From UBA4733 sp036734945 (GTDB lineage: Bacteria > Chloroflexota > UBA4733), in NCBI GenBank assembly GCA_036734945.1, contig DAIMXP010000007.1, positions 31,929 through 95,928 of the forward strand: a stretch of 64,000 nucleotides of DNA. Reading direction: 5' to 3'. Below, piece after piece: positions 37,461-45,398 of the stretch. Each line of letters opens with the position of its first letter. Position 1 is the first letter of the stretch. Both the position numbers and the translations under genes were made by a program. The notes under the pieces are model-generated. The model saw only the letters and a program-made list of their open reading frames with translations, had not been told where the DNA came from and did no database searches.

Positions 37461-37497
37461 CCCGGGGCCGATTCGGCACGGCGGTCTCGGCCCCGGG
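37461..37497 (-). terminator. GC-rich hairpin after the iron-sulfur flavoprotein gene
   Basis: CCCGGGGCCGA (37461-37471) pairs perfectly with TCGGCCCCGGG (37487-37497), an 11-base stem with a 15-base loop. It lies just past the stop of the minus-strand gene that ends at 37516 and before the NirJ-like start. There is no T-run, so it may be a pausing or processing hairpin rather than a full terminator. Confidence 0.4.
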
Positions 37498-37515
37498 ACC
37501 ATCATCCAGGCCAAG

Positions 37516-39372
37516 CTAAGCGAGCCGCTCACCAACTGCGTGCAGCAGTTGCGGCGGGTGGTGTGGTTGAGCCTGGAGGATTGCCCGCGCGGCCGCCCGG
37601 CCCTGGGCCATGGCTGCTACGACGGTAGCAGGCCCCGAGAGGAGGTCGCCTGCTACCCAGATCCGCTGCCCGTGCGGCTCGCTCGCGGCCGCAAGGCTCG
37701 TCGCTGCCCGTCGTCGCCAGCGCCAGATCCGGGCCAACCTGCCGTCCGAGCGAGCGGGGGAAGGTCGGCGAATGAATGGAATCCACCACCGAGTGGGGAC
37801 CGGGGAGCCGGCCGTTGCCAGCCCCCACTCCCTTGCTACAGCGTTGCTCGCCCCGGCCGGCTTGACGCCATTCATGATCCCGCTGGCCAGCCACCGGCGG
37901 TCGAGCACCGCATCCTTATCGTCGGCCCTGGGCAGCGGGAGCTGAACGCCTAACCCAGCGGGCGAAGCGTCGACCCGGTAGCCCAGCGCAAAGACTACGA
38001 GGTCAACGAAGAAGAGTTCGGCCGGCCGGTTGAACACCGTCGGCTTGCGGTCGGCCCTGTCCTGGCGGGTCGGCAGCAACCACGCGGTGTGAACGCCAGT
38101 CGCACTCCCCTCCAGCCGTTCGAGGGTGGTGTTGAAGCGGATTTCGACCCCCTCACGAACCGCTTCCTCCAACTCATCCGGCCGCACTTTAGCAAAGCGC
38201 CGGTCCATCCATTCCACTGCCACCGGCTTACCCCCCAGGCGCAGCACTGTTCGCGCCACATCCATCGCCGTGTTGCCGCCACCGACGACCAGCACGCGTG
38301 CGTCCTGGGAGATTTCCGGCAGGCGCGCGCCGGCTTGGAGCGCGCGCTTCCCTCGCTCCAGGAAGACGGTAGCATTGGTCACGCCAGGGAGGTCTCGACC
38401 TGCCACAGGCGGGATCAGCGGCTGCACGGCGCCGTGTGCCAGAATCAGTGCGTCGTAGCGCTCAAGAAGGGAGGCAAGACTGACATCAACCCCCACAGCA
38501 CAGCCCGTCCTGAGGTCAAGCCCGGCGTCGAGCAAGGCGGCCATTGGTCTCTGGGCGACGGGATCGGGCAGAATGAAGCTAGGAATGCCCCAGCGCAGGA
38601 CCCCACCCGGTTCGTTCTCCTTCTCGAACATCGTTGCGGATGCTCCGGCCTCCAACAACTCCCAGGCCGCGGCGACCCCAGCCGGGCCAGAGCCGGCGAT
38701 TGCTACCGAGAGGCCTGTTCCTGCCTCTGACTGCCGGGTAACACCGGCGACACGCCTTTGCTGCGTGATGAAGCGCTCGAGCCGGCCGATAGCCACCGGT
38801 TCGCCGCCAGCGAGCGCCCAGCAGCACGCCCCCTCGCACTGTGCCGCCTGATCACAGACGCGGCTACAAATGTCGGGCAAGACGCTCGTCCGACGCAAGG
38901 TGATGTGCGCTTGCTCCAGATCGCCACTCCGCAGTGCTGCGATGAAGCCGGGGATGTCATTGTGCGCCGGACACCCTTCCATGCAGGTCGGGTCAGGACA
39001 GGAAAGGCAGCGATTGGCCTCCGCGATAGCCTCGCCCAGGTTCTGGAAGCCTCGCCGGAGCTCCGATGTATCGCCACGCAGCGGCTGCGGTCGCAAGACC
39101 CGCTCTGGGGCCCGCTCATCGACCGCGAGAGGTCCATGCACCGTGATGCAGGCATATGGGCAGACCCGCTGACACTGCCGGCAGCCGACGCACCGGCTAT
39201 CATCCGCCTCGGCTACCCAGGACCCCGAGACCATGTGCAGCGCTTCCGTCGGACAGCGGATGACGCACTCCTGACAGCCGGCGCAACGCTCGCTGTTGAT
39301 GGCCACATGGATCAAGCTGATCGCCGGTGCAAGTTGAGTATCGTCAGTACGGCGAAGCAACCCGAGTGTCAT
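37516..39372 (-). CDS. GltD-like flavoprotein with an N-terminal two-cluster ferredoxin domain
   Basis: A 618-residue oxidoreductase. Residues 25-85 hold two 4Fe-4S motifs (CAGCQECVIRCP and CVGCRQCQRVCP). Residues 100-195 are the GltD-type cysteine domain (CLSCPDPTCMEGCP, CSRVCDQAAQCEGAC). The rest has two Rossmann sites, AIAGSGPAGVAAAWELL and VVGGGNTAMDVARTVL. It would link NAD(P)H to low-potential ferredoxin clusters. The ATG at 39372 overlaps the stop of the membrane polyferredoxin as ATGA, so the two probably form one electron-transfer unit. Confidence 0.88.
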   Translation of the reverse strand: MTLGLLRRTDDTQLAPAISLIHVAINSERCAGCQECVIRCPTEALHMVSGSWVAEADDSRCVGCRQCQRVCPYACITVHGPLAVDERAPERVLRPQPLRGDTSELRRGFQNLGEAIAEANRCLSCPDPTCMEGCPAHNDIPGFIAALRSGDLEQAHITLRRTSVLPDICSRVCDQAAQCEGACCWALAGGEPVAIGRLERFITQQRRVAGVTRQSEAGTGLSVAIAGSGPAGVAAAWELLEAGASATMFEKENEPGGVLRWGIPSFILPDPVAQRPMAALLDAGLDLRTGCAVGVDVSLASLLERYDALILAHGAVQPLIPPVAGRDLPGVTNATVFLERGKRALQAGARLPEISQDARVLVVGGGNTAMDVARTVLRLGGKPVAVEWMDRRFAKVRPDELEEAVREGVEIRFNTTLERLEGSATGVHTAWLLPTRQDRADRKPTVFNRPAELFFVDLVVFALGYRVDASPAGLGVQLPLPRADDKDAVLDRRWLASGIMNGVKPAGASNAVAREWGLATAGSPVPTRWWIPFIRRPSPARSDGRLARIWRWRRRAATSLAAASEPHGQRIWVAGDLLSGPATVVAAMAQGRAAARAILQAQPHHPPQLLHAVGERLA

Positions 39373-40949
39373 TCCGCACCTCCCATCGTCACATAGAGCA
39401 GCGCTAACGCCGTCCCGATCACCAATACGCCAACTGTGCTCGCCACCGCCAGCAGTTGCGGGCGCCGCGACAACGGCACGAGGTCCCGCTGCACGATCTT
39501 GTGGCCGGCGTACAGGGAGCCGACCGTGCCGATGCCCACCACCACCACCTGGCTCGCGATCACCCCGCTTATAGACAGGATGTGGAAGTCATAGAGTGCC
39601 GAGTGTGCCGTGCCGAACAGGTTCCAGCCCCAGACAAAGGGGTCAGAGATGGCAGGGACAATGCGGGCGGCGTGGAGCCAGAACTTGGGCAACTGGCGGG
39701 CCAGGTAGTCCATCGCTGTCAGCGGGATCAGCGCGTATCCCAGCGGCACGAGCCAGGCCGCGAGCGGCCGTTTCCCCTCCGCCCGGACCGGTCCTGCCTG
39801 CCCGACGATCCTGGCGACGCCCCCACCAAACACGCGCCACAGCCCCCAACCCGAGCCGGTCACCAGCAAGGCTATCGCGGTGATGATCCCGATGAAGTCC
39901 ACGGGGTTGGGATAGCCGGGAAAGCGGGTAACGCCGTTCAGCCAGTCGTCAAGCGCGGTATACGCCGGCAGCGCGTTGACCTGCTGGAACACCACCAGAC
40001 CGAACAGGACGACCGCCGTCACCGCGACATCCCAGCGCCGCCGGAGCGGCGCCACCACAGAGGTCAGAGGCCGTTGCAGGAAGAGACCAACATTGTCGTG
40101 GGGACAGTTCTTCATACACTCGCTGCAGAGACCGCACATCAAGTTCGAATCCGCACTCCCTGGCCAGGTGTACCACGGGCAGCCATAGCCCTTGTCACTG
40201 CCCCGCATGCAATCCTTGGTGGTGCAAGTCAGGCAAACCTCGCGGTCGCGCGTGCGAAAACCGGCCACCATCCCCGTCGCGCCCACGGTCCCGATGAGCG
40301 CTGTGAGCGGGCAGACATAGCGGCAGAAGGTGCGCCGGTCAAAAACGAGAAGAGTGGTTATCGCAAAAGTGATGATAAAGACCACGAGAATACCGGTGTA
40401 CAGGGGGTTTCCGGGGCCTGCAATGCCGAAGAACTCCTCAGCCCACGTCAGCGCCACAAAGATGGCGACGGAGGGAAGAATCCCCCACTTCGCCCAGGAC
40501 TGTGGCCACTGCCGGTGCAACCCTAGCGTGGAGGTGACACGTTTCCACAGTGTCTTGCGCTGGACCCACTCTCCGGCGCCACCGAAGGGGCACATAACAC
40601 ACCAACCCCGACCAACCCCGACCATGAGCAAGAAAACAACGCCGAACCAGATGTACCAGGTGATTACGGTAGAGAAATTCCGCTCTGCTGTACCGAAACC
40701 AAGGAAGCCGGTAAAGATGACCAGCCAGAAGATAAGCTGGTTCGGCAAGATAAGGAGGAACTGAAATGGCCGACGCTTCAGACCGGCTCGCAGCAGGGGC
40801 CCGATGACGGGCAACCTGGTTGCATCCACTCTGGCGTCGGTAGGCGCGAAGTGCTGGTCCATCCCCGCTCGCTGCGGTGGACGAAGGCGCCTTGCTGGGG
40901 CCTCACCACAGGTCTCCGTCTCTGGACGTTCCTTAAGTTGAACAGCCAT
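39369..40949 (-). CDS. NosR/NapH/PceC-like membrane polyferredoxin
   Basis: A 526-residue membrane protein with about eight helices. Two CxxxCP motifs (CVMCPFGG and CRYVCPLTA) are typical of the NosR/NapH/PceC group. A cytoplasmic 4Fe-4S region carries CLTCTTKDC and CGLCSECMKNCPHDN. Such proteins take electrons from the quinone pool or pass them to periplasmic reductases; NosR serves N2O reductase. No nosZ is in the window. GGAGG lies six bases before ATG 40949. The gene heads a minus-strand unit with the flavoprotein just downstream. Confidence 0.87.
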   Translation of the reverse strand: MAVQLKERPETETCGEAPARRLRPPQRAGMDQHFAPTDARVDATRLPVIGPLLRAGLKRRPFQFLLILPNQLIFWLVIFTGFLGFGTAERNFSTVITWYIWFGVVFLLMVGVGRGWCVMCPFGGAGEWVQRKTLWKRVTSTLGLHRQWPQSWAKWGILPSVAIFVALTWAEEFFGIAGPGNPLYTGILVVFIITFAITTLLVFDRRTFCRYVCPLTALIGTVGATGMVAGFRTRDREVCLTCTTKDCMRGSDKGYGCPWYTWPGSADSNLMCGLCSECMKNCPHDNVGLFLQRPLTSVVAPLRRRWDVAVTAVVLFGLVVFQQVNALPAYTALDDWLNGVTRFPGYPNPVDFIGIITAIALLVTGSGWGLWRVFGGGVARIVGQAGPVRAEGKRPLAAWLVPLGYALIPLTAMDYLARQLPKFWLHAARIVPAISDPFVWGWNLFGTAHSALYDFHILSISGVIASQVVVVGIGTVGSLYAGHKIVQRDLVPLSRRPQLLAVASTVGVLVIGTALALLYVTMGGAE

Positions 40950-41078
40950 CGCTCGCCTCCGCTAACCCGCTCAACCAGCCCAGCGCTCTCTCCGCGTCTC
41001 TCCAGCCGGGAGGTCGCCGTGCCGCTTCTCGACACTGATAATCGTACCAGAACATGTAGTGATTAGCAATACGTATAC

Positions 41079-41092
41079 GCGAACACTATACT
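41079..41092. promoter_or_regulatory. Promoter-like GCGAACACTATACT in the divergent intergenic region
   Basis: GCGAACACTATA is identical to bases 50698-50709 upstream of the membrane kinase gene. Here TATACT (41087-41092) is a plausible -10 for cysK. A GTATAC palindrome lies seven bases upstream of it. No good -35 is visible in either copy, so an activator may be needed. Confidence 0.35.
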
Positions 41093-41206
41093 TATCTGAC
41101 GGCGTGCGGGCTGCCGTAGCCATTAATGTCTATGTTGTGCAAACGAACAGCCGCCGCGCGGGCAGGAGTGAAATCAAGCGAATATCGTAGCGAAAGGTGG
41201 AAAGCC

Positions 41207-42148
41207 ATGGCCATGAGCGGACGTATTGCGGAGAACGCCCTGGAACTGATGGGCGACACGCCAATGGTACGCCTGAACCGCCTCACCGAGGGACTGCACG
41301 CCACCGTGGTGCTGAAGCTGGAGTCCTATCAGCCAGGAGGCAGCGTCAAGGACCGCATCGGCGTGGCGATGGTCCTAGATGCCGAGCAGCGCGGCATCAT
41401 GACGCCGGACACGGTGATCATCGAGCCGACCAGCGGCAACACCGGCATTGCGCTGGCCTGGGTGGCGGCGGTGCGCGGCTACCGGCTCATACTGACCATG
41501 CCGGAATCGATGAGTGTGGAGCGGCGCAAGCTCTTGCGAGCCTTCGGCGCCGAGTTAGTGTTGACGCCCGGCAGCGAGGGCATGCGCGGCGCCATCCGCA
41601 AGGCGGAGGAGCTGGCGGAGACCTTCCCCAAAGCCTGGATACCGCAGCAATTCAAGAACCCGGTCAACCCGAAGGCGCACCGGGAAACGACGGCTGAGGA
41701 AATCTGGCGGGACACCAATGGCGCCATTGATGTCTTTGTGGCCGGCGTTGGAACCGGTGGCACGATCATCGGCGTGGCGGAAGCGCTCAAGCCCCGCCGT
41801 CCCGGACTGCTCGCTGTCGCGGTTGAGCCGGTCAACTCGCCGGTGCTGAGCGGCGGGAAGCCCGGTCCGCACCGCATTCAGGGAATTGGCGCCGGCTTCG
41901 TGCCCGACATCGTGCGCCGTGAATTGATTGACGAAGTGATCCAGGTCGAAGACGAGCAAGCGATGACGACCGCCCGGCAACTGGCGAGCAAAGAGGGGTT
42001 GCTGGTTGGCATCAGTAGCGGCGGCAATGTCTGGGCGGCGCTGCAAGTTGCCAGGCGACCGGAGAGCAAGGGCAAGCTGATCGTCACCGTTGCTCCATCG
42101 CAAGGCGAGCGCTATCTCTCCACCGACCTGTTCCGCGATCTCGTGTAG
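41207..42148 (+). CDS. cysK: Cysteine synthase A (O-acetylserine sulfhydrylase)
   Basis: A 313-residue PLP enzyme that makes cysteine from O-acetylserine and sulfide. The PLP lysine is in GGSVKDRIG near residue 46, TSGNTGIALA near 73 is the substrate loop, and GTGGTI near 181 binds the PLP phosphate. AAAGGTGG precedes ATG 41207; the frame is open 27 codons further upstream but homology begins here. It is followed by a 44-codon ORF and a siroheme sulfite reductase, which would make its sulfide. Confidence 0.94.
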   Translation: MAMSGRIAENALELMGDTPMVRLNRLTEGLHATVVLKLESYQPGGSVKDRIGVAMVLDAEQRGIMTPDTVIIEPTSGNTGIALAWVAAVRGYRLILTMPESMSVERRKLLRAFGAELVLTPGSEGMRGAIRKAEELAETFPKAWIPQQFKNPVNPKAHRETTAEEIWRDTNGAIDVFVAGVGTGGTIIGVAEALKPRRPGLLAVAVEPVNSPVLSGGKPGPHRIQGIGAGFVPDIVRRELIDEVIQVEDEQAMTTARQLASKEGLLVGISSGGNVWAALQVARRPESKGKLIVTVAPSQGERYLSTDLFRDLV

Positions 42149-42157
42149 GGAGCTGCC

Positions 42158-42292
42158 ATGTCCTATGAACCGAATTGCCTCACGAAAAATGTCACCCGGA
42201 ACAAGCAGAACCAGCGAGCAGCGGATAGGCAACAACAGCAGCAAAGTTACATCGTCCGTGAGGCAATTCGCGCCGGAACATTAGGAGCATAA
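42158..42292 (+). CDS. 44-residue ORF between cysK and the sulfite reductase
   Basis: A short ORF from ATG 42158 to TAA 42290-42292, too short for ordinary gene finding. GGGAGC lies seven bases before the ATG, nine bases after the cysK stop. The peptide begins MSYEPNCLTKNV, has a run of five Gln in the middle and ends REAIRAGTLGA. It ends four bases before the TTG start of the reductase gene. It contains both arms of a perfect inverted repeat. I do not recognise a family; it may be a coupling or leader peptide of the sulfur operon. Confidence 0.5.
   Translation: MSYEPNCLTKNVTRNKQNQRAADRQQQQQSYIVREAIRAGTLGA
42171..42270. repeat. 14-base perfect inverted repeat inside the 44-codon ORF
   Basis: CGAATTGCCTCACG (42171-42184) and CGTGAGGCAATTCG (42257-42270) are exact reverse complements separated by 72 bases. 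The transcript could form a long-range stem just before the sulfite reductase ribosome site (AGGAG at 42283). Confidence 0.6.
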
Positions 42293-42295
42293 GGT

Positions 42296-44116
42296 TTGAA
42301 GGCCAACCAGTCAGGTTTCATCGAAGACAGGACAGCACCGCGGATGAACACAACTCAGGGGATTCTCCCCGCTGATGCCCAGGAGATACGCGCTTTTGAG
42401 GCAGAGGTTGCTCGCTTCCGGCAGGGCGAGTGGGAGGCGAAGGCTTTCGTTGGGTACCGCACGCTGTATGGCGTGTACGGCCAGCGGCAGCCGGAGGCAC
42501 AGATGGTCCGAGTGAAGGTTCCGCTCGGCATCCTCACCGCGGCGCAACTGGAGGCGCTCGGCCAGGTGGCGCGTGACTACGCTGCGGGGCAGCGCGGCCA
42601 CGTCACCACGCGGCAGGATATTCAACTCCACTTCGTCAAGCTAGAAGACACATCGACGGTGATGCGACTCCTCGGAGCGGCGGGCCTGACCACGCGCGAA
42701 GCCTGCGGGAACGCCGTGCGCAATGTGACTGGCTCACCATTCGCCGGCGTCTGCCCCCGCGAGCCCTTCGACGTCACGCCCTACGCCGGCGCCTACGCCC
42801 GCTATTTCCTGCGTCACCCCCTCACCCAGCGCTTGCCGAGGAAGTTCAAGTCGTCCTTCTCCTGCTGCGACGAGGACGACACGATCACCGACATTCAGGA
42901 CCTCGGCTTCATCCCTCGCCTCCGTCTCGAAGCGGGGCAGGAGCGTCGGGGCTTCCTGGTCAAAGTGGGTGGTGGCACGTCCGTCTTCCCTCGTACCGGC
43001 TTTGTGCTCACGGAGTTCGTCCCGCTGGAGGAGTATCTCCGTTTAGCGGAAGCCGTGTTGCGCGTCTTTGACCGTAGCGAAGAGTTGCGCCGCAATCGCA
43101 TGAAAGCGCGGCTCAAGTTCCACGTCCAGCGTATCGGCATTGAGGCGTTCCGAGCGGAGGTTGATGCGGAGTTGCGGCAGCCCTGGGCACGCCAAACTGC
43201 CGACCCCACCCCACTGCTGTACCACTCGGACGAGGAAGAACACCTGCCGCCGTCACCGCCTTCATCCGGCGACGGCGGCGCTGATGCGGATTTCTGCCAC
43301 TGGCGCGACGCCAACACGATGTGCCAGCGCCAACCCGGATTTCGGGCGGTCACCATCCGGCTGCCTTTGGGAACGCTTGAGGCCGGCCAGTTCTCGCGTC
43401 TGGCCCAGCTTGCCCGAGCCTATGGCAGTGGCTGCGTGTACACCACCATCCAGCAGAACCTCGTCCTGCGCTGGGTTCGTGAGGACTGCCTGTACGACCT
43501 GTACGGCAGCCTCCGAGCGTTGGACGTGGCGGCCGACGCCAACACGATCGGCGACGTCACCGCCTGCCCCGGCACCGATAGCTGCAAGTCGGCGCTCACG
43601 GCCACAGTGGGATTGGGACGGGCGCTCAGTGCGGCGCTGCGCGTGCTGGAGCGCATCGATCCCCTGGTCGAGAGCATGCACGTCAAGGTGGACGGCTGCC
43701 CCAATGGCTGCGGCCACCATCATCTGGGCAACATTGGCCTGCACGGCGCCGCCCTGAACTGCGACGGGCGGCAGGTGCCGGCCTACGAGCTATTCTTGGG
43801 TGGGAGCTACACCGGCAACCGCGCTGCCGGTGGCGCCGATCGTACCCGTTTCGGCCGGCTCGTGAAGGCGCGCATCCCGGCGAAACGGGCGCCCCAGGCA
43901 GTCTTACGCCTGGTGCACTACTACCAGGCAGAACGTCATGACGGCGAAGTATTCAACGACTTCGTGGATCGGGTCGGCCAGGGGCCGTTTGCGGCGCTCC
44001 TCGCTGATCTCCAGGACGTTCCTCCCCTAGGGCCGGACACGATCGACCTCTACCAGGATTGGGAGCGCAACGCGCTCTATCGTGTGGAACGCGGCGAAGG
44101 CGAGTGCTCCGCATGA
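42296..44116 (+). CDS. Siroheme-dependent sulfite/nitrite reductase (ferredoxin-type)
   Basis: A 606-residue assimilatory reductase. It has the two-fold repeated ferrodoxin-like domains (GHVTTRQDIQLHF in the first half and YTTIQQNLVLRW in the second) and the siroheme-4Fe-4S cysteines CPGTDSC near residue 425 and CPNGC near 467. It would reduce sulfite to sulfide (or nitrite to ammonia) with six electrons from ferredoxin. cysK upstream and an SQR-like gene downstream favour sulfite. TTG 42296 has AGGAG before it; ATG 42344 is an alternative. Confidence 0.9.
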   Translation: MKANQSGFIEDRTAPRMNTTQGILPADAQEIRAFEAEVARFRQGEWEAKAFVGYRTLYGVYGQRQPEAQMVRVKVPLGILTAAQLEALGQVARDYAAGQRGHVTTRQDIQLHFVKLEDTSTVMRLLGAAGLTTREACGNAVRNVTGSPFAGVCPREPFDVTPYAGAYARYFLRHPLTQRLPRKFKSSFSCCDEDDTITDIQDLGFIPRLRLEAGQERRGFLVKVGGGTSVFPRTGFVLTEFVPLEEYLRLAEAVLRVFDRSEELRRNRMKARLKFHVQRIGIEAFRAEVDAELRQPWARQTADPTPLLYHSDEEEHLPPSPPSSGDGGADADFCHWRDANTMCQRQPGFRAVTIRLPLGTLEAGQFSRLAQLARAYGSGCVYTTIQQNLVLRWVREDCLYDLYGSLRALDVAADANTIGDVTACPGTDSCKSALTATVGLGRALSAALRVLERIDPLVESMHVKVDGCPNGCGHHHLGNIGLHGAALNCDGRQVPAYELFLGGSYTGNRAAGGADRTRFGRLVKARIPAKRAPQAVLRLVHYYQAERHDGEVFNDFVDRVGQGPFAALLADLQDVPPLGPDTIDLYQDWERNALYRVERGEGECSA

Positions 44117-44134
44117 CCGCCGGCTCGAGCAACG

Positions 44135-45295
44135 CTACCACCATTGAGACCACCAATGGCGTTCAAAGGCGATCTTCGCGAGGTGCCAGTGGCGCCCGGC
44201 ATGGTAGACCCGTACCTGGGGGGACGGTTCCGCATAGAAGTTGCCTCTTGCGAAGCCGGCGATACCTCGCCCCATCTCGACGAAGCACTCTCCCTCCCCC
44301 GTGAACTGCGCGCCACCTTCGCGCCCGGTGAGACGGTCCGCCACGATACGAGCGACCACCTCGCCCTGCGCATGAGCGAAGACTCCTGCCTTGGGGAGCG
44401 GTTTGCCAAGGGTCAGAGGGATGCCGGTCACGTCACCAATGGCAAACACGTTGGCGGCCCGCGTCTCGAGCGAATGCCGGTCGACCGCCACCCAGCCACC
44501 TGCTGGGGCCAGCCCGGCGGCCTGCACTACCGGTGGTACCCGATGCGGCGGGACGTAGGCCAGCAGGTCGTAGTCTACGACGTCACCTGACTGGAACATG
44601 ATCCGTCGTGCCGTCGGATCGACACTCGTTACCACTACGTTGGGATGGTAGGCGATGCCTCGCTGGTCCAACGCCTCCACAATAGTATGACCGACCACGG
44701 GGCCGGCGACGCCCATCGGGGCGGCTTCGGCCGCCCAGACGCTTACCGCAACCTGCTCGCGTCGGCGGCGCTTCCGGAGGTAACCGTCAATCAGCATCGC
44801 CGCCTCATAGGGCGCTGCCGGACACTTGAACGGGACGCGACTGACGAGTACGACCACATGGCCCTGCCCCAGGGACTGGAGTTGCTGCCAGATTCGCTCC
44901 GCGCCCGCCGCTGTGTAAAAGGTGCTCCCACCCTCGCCCAGACCAGGGACATCCGTCGCATCCAGGACCGCGCCGAGGGCCAGAATGATCGCGTCGCCGG
45001 TCCACTGCCGGCCTCCTGCCGTCACAGCCCGCGACTCCGGATCGATTGCCGTGATCGGCTCCTGAACAACCGTGATCCCGCGCTCGCGCAGATCAGCAAA
45101 GGGGCGTGTTACTTGCGCGACGTCCCGGGCGCCGGTCATTACCCAGAGAAGCGACGGCCAGAACGTGTGTACTGGGCTCGCATCAAAGAGAATGATCCGG
45201 TCGGATTCCGGCAACAGGCGGCGCAGGCGATGCGCGGCGGCGAGGCCGCCAACCCCGCCGCCGCAGACGAGCACTTGATGCATGTCGTACCTCAT
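44135..45295 (-). CDS. Sulfide:quinone oxidoreductase-like flavoprotein
   Basis: A 386-residue FAD protein of the SQR/flavocytochrome-c family. The FAD site is VLVCGGGVGGLAAAHRL near residue 8, and NVFAIGDVTGIP near 282 binds the flavin ribityl. Cys158 in VPFKCPAAPYEAA and Cys337 in GECFVEMG match the two redox-active cysteines of flavocytochrome c sulfide dehydrogenase. The third SQR cysteine is not obvious. The ATG at 45295 overlaps the stop of a 28-codon ORF as TAATG and has no clear ribosome site of its own, so its translation probably depends on that ORF. Confidence 0.85.
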   Translation of the reverse strand: MRYDMHQVLVCGGGVGGLAAAHRLRRLLPESDRIILFDASPVHTFWPSLLWVMTGARDVAQVTRPFADLRERGITVVQEPITAIDPESRAVTAGGRQWTGDAIILALGAVLDATDVPGLGEGGSTFYTAAGAERIWQQLQSLGQGHVVVLVSRVPFKCPAAPYEAAMLIDGYLRKRRRREQVAVSVWAAEAAPMGVAGPVVGHTIVEALDQRGIAYHPNVVVTSVDPTARRIMFQSGDVVDYDLLAYVPPHRVPPVVQAAGLAPAGGWVAVDRHSLETRAANVFAIGDVTGIPLTLGKPLPKAGVFAHAQGEVVARIVADRLTGREGGAQFTGEGECFVEMGRGIAGFARGNFYAEPSPQVRVYHAGRHWHLAKIAFERHWWSQWW

Positions 45296-45381
45296 TATTG
45301 GGCGACCTGGATGATGGCGGCGGCAGCCTCCGCGAGGTCTTCCTCCGCCATCATCCAGGTCGCGTTATAGTCCAGGTACAT
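45295..45381 (-). CDS. 28-residue ORF translationally coupled to the SQR-like gene
   Basis: A very short ORF from ATG 45381 with an excellent GAGAGGAGG six bases upstream. The peptide starts MYLDYNATWMMAEED, continues with alanines and ends IIQVAQ. Its TAA overlaps the ATG of the SQR-like gene as TAATG. Its codons contain the two arms of a 19-base perfect inverted repeat. No Cys or signal peptide is present. It could be a leader whose translation opens the hairpin for the next gene, or a functional small protein. Confidence 0.6.
   Translation of the reverse strand: MYLDYNATWMMAEEDLAEAAAAIIQVAQ
45302..45363. repeat. 19-base perfect inverted repeat overlapping the small ORF and the SQR-like start
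   Basis: GCGACCTGGATGATGGCGG (45302-45320) and CCGCCATCATCCAGGTCGC (45345-45363) are exact reverse complements with a 24-base loop. In the transcript this stem ends six bases before the ATG of the SQR-like gene and would hinder initiation unless a ribosome is translating the small ORF. Confidence 0.75.
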
Positions 45382-45398
45382 GCTGGCCTCCTCTCTCG

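Noticed and set aside
37461..37497. Full rho-independent terminator
   Set aside because: The stem is strong but no T-run follows on the minus strand; kept only as a weak terminator call.
45295..45381. RiPP precursor for the nearby radical SAM enzyme
   Set aside because: No Cys, no leader-core boundary, and the radical SAM gene is a sulfatase-maturase type more than 1 kb away with haem A synthase between.
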